A stretch of DNA of 64,000 nt. It comes from Kitasatospora gansuensis. GTDB lineage: Bacteria; Actinomycetota; Actinomycetes; Streptomycetales; Streptomycetaceae. A program made the translations under genes and the position numbers. The stretch spans positions 7,130,001 through 7,194,000 of the forward strand of contig NZ_JACHJR010000001.1 in the NCBI RefSeq assembly GCF_014203705.1, read 5' to 3'. Shown here in pieces: positions 39,827 to 47,533 of this stretch. The first letter of the stretch is position 1, and each line of letters begins with the position of its first letter. Below the pieces are notes generated by a model. The model was not told the origin of the DNA. It did no database searches and saw nothing but the letters and a program-made list of their open reading frames with translations.

Positions 39827-41083
39827 TCAGCCCGCGTGGTGGGCGGACCAGAAGTCGGCGCGGGCGAGGACGCTGGTGTCGGCCTGGTCGGTGAAGAAGC
39901 CGTCGACGCCCTGCTCCATCAGGAAGCGGGCCCAGGCGATGGAGTCGCCGTAGGCGTTCGGGTCGGTGCCGCGGCGGAAGTCGGCGGGGAGGAAGGCGTT
40001 CTCGTTGCGGAGCGTGTACGGGTGGAGCAGGAGGCCCTTGGCGTGGGCGTCGGCGACCAGGGTGGTGGTGGGGAGGAGCTTGCCGGTGGCCGGGTCGATC
40101 GGGGCGATCAGGTTGGTGGTGGGGCCGAGGCCGTGGGCGTAGCCGGCCATCCAGCGCAGGCCGTCCGGGGTGACCAGGTCGGCGACGGTGCGCTTGTCGC
40201 CCGCGAGGACGAAGTCGTAGGGCTGGGTGCCGCGGTCGCTGAGCAGCTGGATCCGGGGGTTGTCGACCAGCTTGGCCAGGCGCTGGAGGCTGCTCGGCTC
40301 GAAGGACTGCAGGATGGCCCGGCCGTTGCGGCCGGCCAGCCCGGCCCGGCGGAGCTCGGTGGCCAGGCGCTCCTCGAGCGGCAGGCCGATGGAGCGGAAG
40401 TAGCTGGGGTGCTTGGTCTCGACGTAGAGCCAGACCTCGCGGCCGGTGGCGCGGGCGCGCTGCTGGGCGAACTCGACGACCTCGCGGAAGGTCGGCACCG
40501 CCCAGCGGCCGTCGTACAGCGTGTTGTGCTGACGCTGCAGCGGCAGCCGCTCCTTGGCGCGCAGGGTGCGCAGCTCGGCGAGGGTGAAGTCCTCGGTGAA
40601 CCAGCCGGTGACGGACTTGCCGTCGATGGTCTTGGTGGTCTTGCGGCCGGCGAACTCGGTGTGGTCGGCGACGTCGGTGGTGCCGCCGATCTCGTTCTCG
40701 TGCCGGACCACCAGGTGGCCGTCCTTGGTCGGCACCAGGTCCTGCTCGATCACGTCGGCGCCCAGGTTCAGCGCGTGCTCGTAGGAGCCGAGGGTGTGCT
40801 CCGGGCGGTAGCCGCTGGCGCCGCGGTGGCCGACCACCAGCGGGTGCGGCAGGCGGTCCAGGCCGGTGCCGGTGCGCACCGGCGGACGGGTGCCGCTCGG
40901 GCGGCGCGAGGCGTCGGCACTCTCGGAAGACTCGGAGCCGGAGCCGGAGTCGGAGCCGGCCGCCAGGGCCTCGCCGACGCCGGCGGTGCTCAGCGCGGCC
41001 GCCCCGAGGCCGAGCGCGCCGCTGGTCCGCAGGAACCAGCGGCGCGAGGCGTCGGTGCTCGTGGGGCTGTGAAGGTCCGTCAT
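39827..41083 (-). CDS. exported glycerophosphodiester phosphodiesterase (GDPD)
   Basis: Exported 418-residue enzyme that cleaves glycerophosphodiesters to glycerol-3-phosphate and an alcohol. The N-terminus SRRWFLRTSGALGLGAAALS is a Tat signal (twin Arg). A Ser/Glu/Gly linker follows. The GDPD core begins VVGHRGASGYRPEHTLGSYEHAL (catalytic His and Glu-His), then DVIEQDLVPTKDGHLVVRHE, the metal-binding Glu-x-Asp and second His, with a TIM-barrel end FTDQAD. The ATG at 41083 has GGGAG. It may supply phosphate and glycerol from teichoic acids or lipids. Confidence 0.92.
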   Translation of the reverse strand: MTDLHSPTSTDASRRWFLRTSGALGLGAAALSTAGVGEALAAGSDSGSGSESSESADASRRPSGTRPPVRTGTGLDRLPHPLVVGHRGASGYRPEHTLGSYEHALNLGADVIEQDLVPTKDGHLVVRHENEIGGTTDVADHTEFAGRKTTKTIDGKSVTGWFTEDFTLAELRTLRAKERLPLQRQHNTLYDGRWAVPTFREVVEFAQQRARATGREVWLYVETKHPSYFRSIGLPLEERLATELRRAGLAGRNGRAILQSFEPSSLQRLAKLVDNPRIQLLSDRGTQPYDFVLAGDKRTVADLVTPDGLRWMAGYAHGLGPTTNLIAPIDPATGKLLPTTTLVADAHAKGLLLHPYTLRNENAFLPADFRRGTDPNAYGDSIAWARFLMEQGVDGFFTDQADTSVLARADFWSAHHAG

Positions 41084-41442
41084 GTCGTCTCCCGGATCGG
41101 CGCGGTGTGCCTGCCGTCCGTACGGTAGGAGCCGGGGGACGCCCTGCGGTGGCCGTCCGCCGAACCTTGCGGAAAGCTCCGGCGGACAGTGCCGAAACAG
41201 GCCATTCCGGGACGGCTTCGCCCGGGTGGTCGGTATCACCCGTTTCGGGATGATCCGAAACCCTGCGGAAACCACCCGGAAAACAGTCCTCAAAGAACGC
41301 CCGTAAGGCTGCGGACCGGCACCCGCTTCGTGCCCGCTCGGTCCGCTACGGTGGGCCGGTCGGAGCGCGATCGCGTGCCGAAAACCCCACCCGTGGCACA
41401 GTGTTGTGCCCGCACCACCCGAACTCCCCCGAGGTGCGCGCC
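41084..41442. other. 359-bp divergent region between GDPD and urease operon
   Basis: Separates the minus-strand phosphodiesterase gene from ureA. It contains the GlnR-like element at 41242-41272 and several TGCGGAAA-type short repeats (41167-41175 region and 41264-41272). I see no coding sequence. Confidence 0.55.
41242..41272 (+). promoter_or_regulatory. GlnR-like box upstream of ureA
   Basis: An inverted repeat GTTTCGG/CCGAAAC (41242-41248, 41255-41261) overlaps a direct GAAAC-N6-GAAAC pair (41257-41261, 41268-41272), similar to the a-site/b-site pattern GTnAC-N6-GAAAC bound by actinobacterial GlnR. It lies about 170 bp before ureA. Urease genes are known GlnR targets in Streptomyces. Confidence 0.45.
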
Positions 41443-41745
41443 ATGAGGCTCACCCCCCATGAGCAGGAACGCCTGCTCATCCACGTCGCCGCCGACGTGG
41501 CCCGCTCCCGGCAGGCCCGCGGCCTGCTGCTGAACTACCCCGAGGCGGTCGCGCTGATCACCTCGCACGTGCTGGAGGGCGCCCGGGACGGCCGCACCGT
41601 CGCCGAGTTGATGGCCTCCGGGCGGGAGGTGCTCGGCCGCAAGGACGTGATGGAGGGGATCGCCGAGATGGTCCCCGACGTCCAGGTGGAGGCGACCTTC
41701 CCGGACGGCACCAAGCTGGTCACTGTGCACGGGCCGATCCAGTGA
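41443..41745 (+). CDS. ureA: urease subunit gamma
   Basis: Small structural subunit of nickel urease, 100 residues, the standard size. MRLTPHEQERLLIHVAADVA and LNYPEAVALI, and GRTVAELMASGREVL are the family signatures, with the HGPI(Q) end. The ATG at 41443 has GAGG; the longer frame from 41401 is upstream sequence. It begins the ureABCFGD operon and overlaps ureB by 4 bp (GTGA), so it is translationally coupled. Urease splits urea to ammonia and carbon dioxide in the cytoplasm. Confidence 0.97.
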   Translation: MRLTPHEQERLLIHVAADVARSRQARGLLLNYPEAVALITSHVLEGARDGRTVAELMASGREVLGRKDVMEGIAEMVPDVQVEATFPDGTKLVTVHGPIQ

Positions 41746-42068
41746 CCCCCGAAGGCTTGACGCCCGGTGAAGTCATTTACGGCGAAGGCGAGATCGGCCT
41801 GAACGCCGGCCTGCCGGTCACCGAGCTGACGGTCGTGAACGGCGCGGACCGCCCGGTTCAGGTCGGCTCGCACTACCACTTCGCCGAGGCCAATCCCGGC
41901 CTGGAGTTCGACCGCCCGGCGGCGTACGGGCTGCGCCTGAACATCCCGGCCGGGACGGCCGTGCGGTTCGAGCCGGGCATCCCGGTCGAGGTGGGGCTGG
42001 TGCCGATCGGCGGCCGGCGCGAGGTGCACGGGCTGCGTGGAGAGACCGGGGGTGGGCTGGATGCCTGA
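41742..42068 (+). CDS. ureB: urease subunit beta
   Basis: A 108-residue structural subunit. PGEVIYGEGEIGLNAG and the SHYHFAEANPGLEFDR, AYGLRLNIPAGTAVRFEPG and VGLVPIGGRREVHG segments are all typical of UreB. The GTG start overlaps the ureA stop, and its end overlaps ureC by 8 bp. It packs with UreA and UreC to form the trimer of the enzyme. Confidence 0.97.
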   Translation: MTPEGLTPGEVIYGEGEIGLNAGLPVTELTVVNGADRPVQVGSHYHFAEANPGLEFDRPAAYGLRLNIPAGTAVRFEPGIPVEVGLVPIGGRREVHGLRGETGGGLDA

Positions 42069-43782
42069 GTACGCACTGCGGTTGAGCAGGCAGCGGTACG
42101 CCGCGCTGTACGGCCCGACGGCCGGGGACCGGATCAGGCTGGCCGACACCAACCTGCTGATCGAGGTCGAGGAGGACCGGAGCGCCGGCGGGGACGAGGC
42201 GGTGTTCGGCGGCGGCAAGGTGATCCGCGAGTCGATGGGCCAGGCCAGGACCAGCCGGGCCGAGGGCGCGCCGGACACGGTGATCACCGGCGTGGTGGTG
42301 CTGGACCACTGGGGTGTGGTCAAGGCCGACGTCGGCATCCGGGACGGCCGGATCACCGCACTCGGCAAGGCGGGCAACCCGGAGACCATGAACGGGGTGC
42401 ACCCGCAGCTGGTGATCGGTCCGGAGACCGAGGTGATCGCGGGCAACGGGAAGATCCTCACGGCGGGCGCGATCGACGCGCACGTGCACCTGATCTGCCC
42501 CCAACTCGCCGACGAGGCCCTCTCCTCGGGCGTCACCACGGTGGTCGGCGGCGGCACCGGGCCGGCCGAGGGCACCAAGGCGACCACCATCACCCCGGGC
42601 GCCTGGCACCTGGCCCGGATGTTCGAGGCGATGGACGGCGTGCCGCTCAACCTCGGGCTGCTCGGCAAGGGCAACACCGTCAACACCGCCTCGATGCACG
42701 ACCAGTTGCGGGCCGGGGCACTCGGCTTCAAGATCCACGAGGACTGGGGTGCCACCCCCGCCTCGATCGACGCCTGCCTGCGGGTCTGCGAGGAGTCGGG
42801 GGCCCAACTGGCCATCCACACCGACACCTTGAACGAGGCCGGGTTCGTCGCCGACACGCTGGCCGCGATCGCCGGGCGGGGCATCCACGCCTACCACACC
42901 GAGGGTGCGGGCGGCGGGCACGCGCCCGACATCATCACGGTGGTCTCCGAGCTCAACGTGCTGCCCAGCTCCACCAATCCGACCAGGCCGCACACCGTGA
43001 ACACGGTGGACGAGCACCTCGACATGCTGATGGTCTGTCACCACCTCAGCCCGCACGTGCCCGAGGACCTGGCCTTCGCCGAGTCCCGGATCCGCCCCTC
43101 CACCATTGCGGCGGAGGACGTCCTGCACGACCTCGGCGCGATCTCCATCATCAGCTCCGACGCCCAGGCGATGGGCCGGATCGGCGAGGTGGTGATGCGC
43201 ACCTGGCAGACCGCGCACGTGATGAAGGCCCGCCGGGGCGCGCTGCCCGGCGACGGCCGGGCCGACAACCAGCGGGCCCGGCGGTACGTGGCCAAGTACA
43301 CCATCAACCCCGCGATCGCCCAGGGCATGGACCACGAGATCGGCTCGGTCGAACCCGGCAAGCTGGCCGACCTGGTGCTCTGGACGCCGGCCTTCTTCGG
43401 GGTCAAGCCCGACCTGGTGGTGAAGGGCGGTCAGATCGCCTGGGCCCAGATGGGCGACGCCAACGCCTCCATCCCGACCCCGCAACCCGTGCTGCCCCGG
43501 CCGATGTTCGGCGCCCAGGGGCGGGCCCCCGCCGCCAACTCGATCAACTTCACCGCCCCGGCGGCGATCGAGCACGGCCTGCCCGAACGGCTCGGCCTGG
43601 CCAAGCCGTTCACCGCGATCGGCAACACCCGGGGCGTCACCAAGGACCACCTGGTGAACAACACCGCCCGGCCGGACGTCCGGGTCGACCCCGACACCTT
43701 CACCGTCACCATCGACGGCGAGACCGTCACCCCCGCTCCGGCCGCCGAACTGCCGCTGGCCCAGCGGTACTTCCTGTTCTGA
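42061..43782 (+). CDS. ureC: urease subunit alpha, catalytic
   Basis: The catalytic subunit, 573 residues, of the expected length. The nickel site is built from His141 and His143 (AIDAHVHLICP), the carbamylated lysine Lys224 in LGFKIHEDWG, and downstream His residues; the mobile flap has VCHHLSPHVPED with the catalytic His. N-terminal YAALYGPTAGDRIRLADT and C-terminal LPLAQRYFLF match the family. The ATG at 42061 overlaps ureB by 8 bp and the stop overlaps the ureF start (TGATG). Active enzyme needs nickel delivered by UreDFG. Confidence 0.98.
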   Translation: MPEYALRLSRQRYAALYGPTAGDRIRLADTNLLIEVEEDRSAGGDEAVFGGGKVIRESMGQARTSRAEGAPDTVITGVVVLDHWGVVKADVGIRDGRITALGKAGNPETMNGVHPQLVIGPETEVIAGNGKILTAGAIDAHVHLICPQLADEALSSGVTTVVGGGTGPAEGTKATTITPGAWHLARMFEAMDGVPLNLGLLGKGNTVNTASMHDQLRAGALGFKIHEDWGATPASIDACLRVCEESGAQLAIHTDTLNEAGFVADTLAAIAGRGIHAYHTEGAGGGHAPDIITVVSELNVLPSSTNPTRPHTVNTVDEHLDMLMVCHHLSPHVPEDLAFAESRIRPSTIAAEDVLHDLGAISIISSDAQAMGRIGEVVMRTWQTAHVMKARRGALPGDGRADNQRARRYVAKYTINPAIAQGMDHEIGSVEPGKLADLVLWTPAFFGVKPDLVVKGGQIAWAQMGDANASIPTPQPVLPRPMFGAQGRAPAANSINFTAPAAIEHGLPERLGLAKPFTAIGNTRGVTKDHLVNNTARPDVRVDPDTFTVTIDGETVTPAPAAELPLAQRYFLF

Positions 43783-44438
43783 TGGTCGCCGCCCTGCTCC
43801 TGCTGGCCGACGGCCGGTTCCCCGCCGGAGGGCACGCGCACTCCGGCGGGGCCGAGGCGGCGGTCAGGTCCGGCCGGGTGCACGACCACGTGTCGATGGC
43901 GGCCTTCCTGACCGGTCGGCTGCACACCACCGGCCTGACCACCGCCGCCCTCGCGGCGGCGGCCGCCCTGCACCCCGAAGCGCTGGACGCCGTGGACGAG
44001 GCCGCCGAGGCCCGTACCCCGTCCCCGGCCCAGCGCGCCGCCAGCCGCCGGCTCGGCCGCCAACTGCTCCGGGCCGCCCGGGCCACCTGGCCGCACCCCC
44101 TGCTGGACGGGCTGAAGACCCGTCACCCGGGCGGCGCGCACCAGCCGGTGGTGCTCGGCGCCACCGCCCACGCCGCCGGGCTCACCCCGGCCGACGCGGC
44201 GGCCGTCGCCGCGTACGAGAGCGTCAACGGCCCGGCCACCGCCTGCGTCCGGCTGCTCGGCCTGGATCCGTACCAGGTCACCGCCCAACTGGCCCGGCTC
44301 GCCCCGGCGTTGGACGCCGTCACCGCGCGAGCGGTGGAGGCCGCCAGGTCCGGCGACCTGCCCGCCGCGTCCGCACCCCTGCTCGACGTCTACGCCGAGC
44401 AGCACAGCTCCTGGAAGGTACGACTCTTTGCATCGTGA
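43782..44438 (+). CDS. ureF: urease accessory protein UreF
   Basis: A 218-residue helical chaperone that joins UreD and UreG in the apo-urease activation complex. The N-terminus LLLLADGRFPAGGHAHSGGAE and the middle PVVLGATAHAAGLTPADA are typical of UreF, and the end is the usual LDVYAEQH-like segment. Ala/Leu-rich helices fill the remainder. The ATG at 43782 shares bases with the ureC stop; the end overlaps the ureG start by 11 bp. Confidence 0.94.
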   Translation: MVAALLLLADGRFPAGGHAHSGGAEAAVRSGRVHDHVSMAAFLTGRLHTTGLTTAALAAAAALHPEALDAVDEAAEARTPSPAQRAASRRLGRQLLRAARATWPHPLLDGLKTRHPGGAHQPVVLGATAHAAGLTPADAAAVAAYESVNGPATACVRLLGLDPYQVTAQLARLAPALDAVTARAVEAARSGDLPAASAPLLDVYAEQHSSWKVRLFAS

Positions 44439-45120
44439 CCACGTCGACCCCTACGACGCCACCGTCCAGCACTCCTACACCGACACCGGAACCGCTACCC
44501 ATGAGCACCCGCGCGCGCTGCGGATCGGCCTCGGTGGGCCGGTCGGCTCCGGCAAGACCGCCACCGTCGCCGCGCTCTGCCGGGTGCTCCGCGCGGAGCT
44601 CTCGCTCGCGGTGGTCACCAACGACATCTACACCACCGAGGACGCCGAGTTCCTGCTCCGCAACGCCGTCCTGCCGCCCGAGCGGATCACCGCCGTGGAG
44701 ACCGGCTGCTGCCCGCACACCGCGATCCGGGACGACATCTCCGCCAACCTGGAGGCCGTCGAGGAGCTGGAGGCCGCCGTCGGCCCGCTCGACCTGATCC
44801 TGGTGGAGTCCGGCGGCGACAACCTGACCGCCACCTTCAGCCGGGGTCTGGTGGACCATCAGATCTTCGTCATCGACGTCTCCGGCGGCGACAAGATCCC
44901 GCGCAAGGGTGGCCCCGGGGTCTCGACCTCCGACCTGCTGGTGATCAACAAGACCGACCTGGCCGCACTGGTCGGTGCCGACCTGGACGTGATGGCCCGG
45001 GACGCCAAGGCCCAGCGCGGTGAGCTGCCCACCGTCTTCACCGCGCTCTCCACCGCCGACGGCATCGCCCCCGTGGTGGCCTGGGTCCGCGAGCGGCTGG
45101 CGGACTGGCAGGCGCGTTGA
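44428..45120 (+). CDS. ureG: urease accessory GTPase UreG
   Basis: A 230-residue GTPase that supplies energy for nickel insertion into urease. The P-loop GGPVGSGKT is at 36-44, then VTNDIYTTEDAEF, ETGCCPHTAIRDD (the nickel Cys-Pro-His motif), LVESGGDNL and the guanine motif NKTDL. The start is TTG at 44428, with GGAAGG upstream; the only nearby ATG is out of frame. The N-terminus carries five histidines in its first 27 residues, which may bind nickel because no ureE gene is present. Confidence 0.96.
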   Translation: MHRDHVDPYDATVQHSYTDTGTATHEHPRALRIGLGGPVGSGKTATVAALCRVLRAELSLAVVTNDIYTTEDAEFLLRNAVLPPERITAVETGCCPHTAIRDDISANLEAVEELEAAVGPLDLILVESGGDNLTATFSRGLVDHQIFVIDVSGGDKIPRKGGPGVSTSDLLVINKTDLAALVGADLDVMARDAKAQRGELPTVFTALSTADGIAPVVAWVRERLADWQAR

Positions 45121-45857
45121 CCGCCACCCTGGTCGCGGCCGCCCGGGTCACCGCCGAACCGGACGGGCGGGGCGGCACCGCCCTGCCCGACCTGGCCGGC
45201 GCCGGACCCTTCGCGCTGCGCCGCACCCTGGGCCCGGGGCCCGGCGCGCACGTGGTGCTGATCGGCTCGATGGCCGCCCCGCTCGGCGGCGACCGCCTCG
45301 CCGTCCACGCCGAGGTCCGCCCCGGCGCCGAGCTGCGGCTGACCAGCGCGGCGGCCACCATCAGCCTGCCGGGGCCCGAAGCCGCCCATCTCGAGCAGCA
45401 GTTGACGGTCGGCGCGGGCGCCCTGCTGGACTGGTGCCCCGAGCCGGTGATCGCCGCCGCCGGGAGCCACCTGATCCTCACCACCCGGATCGAGCTGGCC
45501 GCCGGTGCCCGGCTGCGCTACCGGGAGGAGCAGGTGCTCGGCCGGCTGCACGACTGGACCAGGGGCACCGGCCCGGGGCGCCTGACCTCCCGGCTGACCG
45601 TACGTCAGGCGGGCCGGGTGATCCTCGACCAGCAGACCGACCTCGGCCCCGGCGCCCCCGGCTGGGACGGTCCGGCCTGCCTCGGCGGCCACCGTACGGT
45701 CGGCCAGCTGCTGACCGTCGGACTGCCCGCCCCGGCGGCACCGGACACGGGGGACGCCGCGCTCATGGTGCTGCCGGGGGAGGGGGCCACGCTGCTCACC
45801 GCGCTGGCGCCCGACGCGCTGCTGCTGCGCAGGCTGCTGGAGCGCCGGGCGCCCTGA
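45117..45857 (+). CDS. ureD: urease accessory protein UreD
   Basis: A 246-residue protein that binds apo-urease and forms the nickel channel with UreF and UreG. Beta-helix-like segments include VVLIGSMAAPLGGDRLAVHAEV, LRLTSAAATISLPGP, LDWCPEPVIAAAGS and LRYREEQVLGR, as in actinobacterial UreD/UreH. The start is TTG at 45117, overlapping the ureG stop by 4 bp. It is the last gene of the operon; ureE is absent, as in other streptomycetes. Confidence 0.93.
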   Translation: MTATLVAAARVTAEPDGRGGTALPDLAGAGPFALRRTLGPGPGAHVVLIGSMAAPLGGDRLAVHAEVRPGAELRLTSAAATISLPGPEAAHLEQQLTVGAGALLDWCPEPVIAAAGSHLILTTRIELAAGARLRYREEQVLGRLHDWTRGTGPGRLTSRLTVRQAGRVILDQQTDLGPGAPGWDGPACLGGHRTVGQLLTVGLPAPAAPDTGDAALMVLPGEGATLLTALAPDALLLRRLLERRAP

Positions 45858-45889
45858 GCCTCCGGGGCTCGACCGCCACCCGCGCCGGG

Positions 45890-46291
45890 TCAGGACCGGG
45901 CGGCGAGGGCCTCGACCTCGAACAGCACGTCGGGCGTGGCCAGGCTCGCGACGCCGATGAGGGTCTGGGTGGGCGGCTGCCGGCCCCAGCCCTTCTGCAC
46001 GGCCTCGGCGATCGGCCCGAGCTTGGTGACGTCGTGGTTCACCACGTACGTCCTGAGCTGGACGACGTGGCTGAGGTCGAGGCCGTGGGCGGCAAGAGCG
46101 ACACCGATGTTGTGGAACGTCCGCTCCACCTGCTCGGTGAAGTCGCCCGAGACGACCGCGCCGTCCGGGCCCGATCCGTACTGACCCGCGATCAGGACCA
46201 GTTCCGTACCGGCGGGGACGGCGGCGGTGTGGCTGTAGCCGAACGGGACCGGGTCGTGCAGGCCGTTCGGGTTGAGGATGGTGTGTGCCAT
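45890..46291 (-). CDS. RidA family protein
   Basis: Cytoplasmic 133-residue protein of the RidA/YjgF family, which hydrolyses reactive enamine/imine intermediates. The segments VLIAGQYGSGPDG, FTEQVERTFHNIGVALAAHGLDLSHVVQLRTYVV and PPTQTLIGVASLATPDVLFEVEALA match the family, but the usual catalytic Arg region is shifted to the RQPPTQT motif, so the enzymatic role is not certain. The ATG at 46291 has GAGGTGA. It is divergent from a WYL regulator gene, with an inverted repeat between them. Confidence 0.88.
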   Translation of the reverse strand: MAHTILNPNGLHDPVPFGYSHTAAVPAGTELVLIAGQYGSGPDGAVVSGDFTEQVERTFHNIGVALAAHGLDLSHVVQLRTYVVNHDVTKLGPIAEAVQKGWGRQPPTQTLIGVASLATPDVLFEVEALAARS

Positions 46292-46350
46292 GGGGGTCAC
46301 CTCTTCTGTGCGACGGGGTTTGGTTGTTGGCAAGCCTCGCAACGAATCAC

Positions 46351-46363
46351 GACACCCTGTGTC
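46351..46363. promoter_or_regulatory. inverted repeat between RidA and WYL regulator genes
   Basis: GACAC-CCT-GTGTC (46351-46363), a perfect 5-bp palindrome around a 3-bp centre, about 25 bp before the regulator GTG and 60 bp before the RidA gene. A candidate operator for the WYL regulator. Confidence 0.45.
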
Positions 46364-46387
46364 AGGTATTCCCGTAGAGTTTTTCGG

Positions 46388-47401
46388 GTGCGCGCCGATC
46401 GGTTGGTCTCCCTGGTGCTGTTGCTGCGGCAGCACGGCCGACTGTCCGCGACGGCGCTGGCCGGCGAGCTGGAAGTGTCCACCCGCACGGTGCTGCGCGA
46501 CATCGAGGCGCTGTCCGCCGCCGGTGTCCCGGTCTACGCCGAACGTGGCCGGCACGGCGGTTTCGCGCTGCTGCCCGGCTTCCAGACCGAGCTCACCGGA
46601 CTGAACCACGACGAGACCCTCGCCCTGCTGGTCGCCGGATCGCGGCGCGGCGCGCATGCGTTCGGCCTCGGCCCGGCCCTCGCCTCGGCCATGCGCAAGG
46701 TGGTCGACGCACTGCCCGAAAGCTCCCGGGCGGGCGCGGCGGGCGCGGTCCGGCGCTTGCTCATCGACCCGGAGACCGACCTGCTCGCCCGTTGGCTGGT
46801 CGCCGAGGAGCTGCCCGACACCGTGGTGGCCGAGATCCGGCGGGCGGTGTTCGCCGGACACCGGCTGCGGATCCGGTACGCGGCGGTCGACCGGACCCCG
46901 AAGTGGCGCACGGTGGACCCGATCGGCCTGGTCACCGTCCGCGAGCAGGGCTACCTGCTGGCCACGCACTCCGGGGAGGACCGCACCTACCGGCTGTCCC
47001 GGGTGCTGGCTGCCGAGGAGCTCGCCGAACCGGCCGAGCGGCCGGAGCGGGTCGATCTGGGCCGGGTCTGGCAGGAGCGCAGCACCCGGTTCCGCACCGG
47101 CGGCGACCAGGTCGCCGTGCTGCTACGGATGGACCCGGCGCGGCGGGCGGAGCTGGTGGGCACGGCGCTGGCCGTCCTCGGCGAGGAAGCCGGTGAAGAC
47201 GGTCGGCTGCGGCTGGAGGTGACCTTCCAGGATGCGCGGCATGCCGAGTGGGCGCTGTGGCAGCTCGCCCCGAGCGCGGAGGTGCTGGCCCCGCCGTGGC
47301 TGCGCGAATCCCTGCGCCGCCGCGCCGCCGCGATCGCGGCCTGCTACGGCGAGCCGTCCCTGAGCGCGGTGGTCGCCGTTCCGGGTCCTGAGCAGGGCTG
47401 A
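46388..47401 (+). CDS. WYL-domain transcriptional regulator (DeoR-like HTH)
   Basis: A 337-residue regulator. N-terminal winged HTH (about residues 1-60) is RADRLVSLVLLLRQHGRLSATALAGELEVSTRTVLRDIEAL, typical of the YafY family, with the GRHGGFALLPG linker. The WYL domain follows at about 145-215 (HRLRIRYAAVDRTPKWRTVDPIGLVTVREQGYLLATH), then a WCX-like C-terminal domain. The start is GTG at 46388, without a strong ribosome site, possibly leaderless. It is divergent from the RidA gene and probably controls it. Confidence 0.9.
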   Translation: MRADRLVSLVLLLRQHGRLSATALAGELEVSTRTVLRDIEALSAAGVPVYAERGRHGGFALLPGFQTELTGLNHDETLALLVAGSRRGAHAFGLGPALASAMRKVVDALPESSRAGAAGAVRRLLIDPETDLLARWLVAEELPDTVVAEIRRAVFAGHRLRIRYAAVDRTPKWRTVDPIGLVTVREQGYLLATHSGEDRTYRLSRVLAAEELAEPAERPERVDLGRVWQERSTRFRTGGDQVAVLLRMDPARRAELVGTALAVLGEEAGEDGRLRLEVTFQDARHAEWALWQLAPSAEVLAPPWLRESLRRRAAAIAACYGEPSLSAVVAVPGPEQG

Positions 47402-47533
47402 TGGTGCGTCAGGGGTAGTGGTGTGTACGGAACTTGCATCAGGGTGGTAACGGCTCCGGATCTTTCGGGGCGCTCTGGCAGACTGTGCCCGCCGGTGGCC
47501 CGTTGGGGCCGGGCATGACAGGGGGCCTGGGGC

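Noticed and set aside
45020..46387. Upstream extension of the WYL regulator frame
   Set aside because: Overlaps ureG, ureD and the RidA gene; the HTH starts right at the GTG at 46388.
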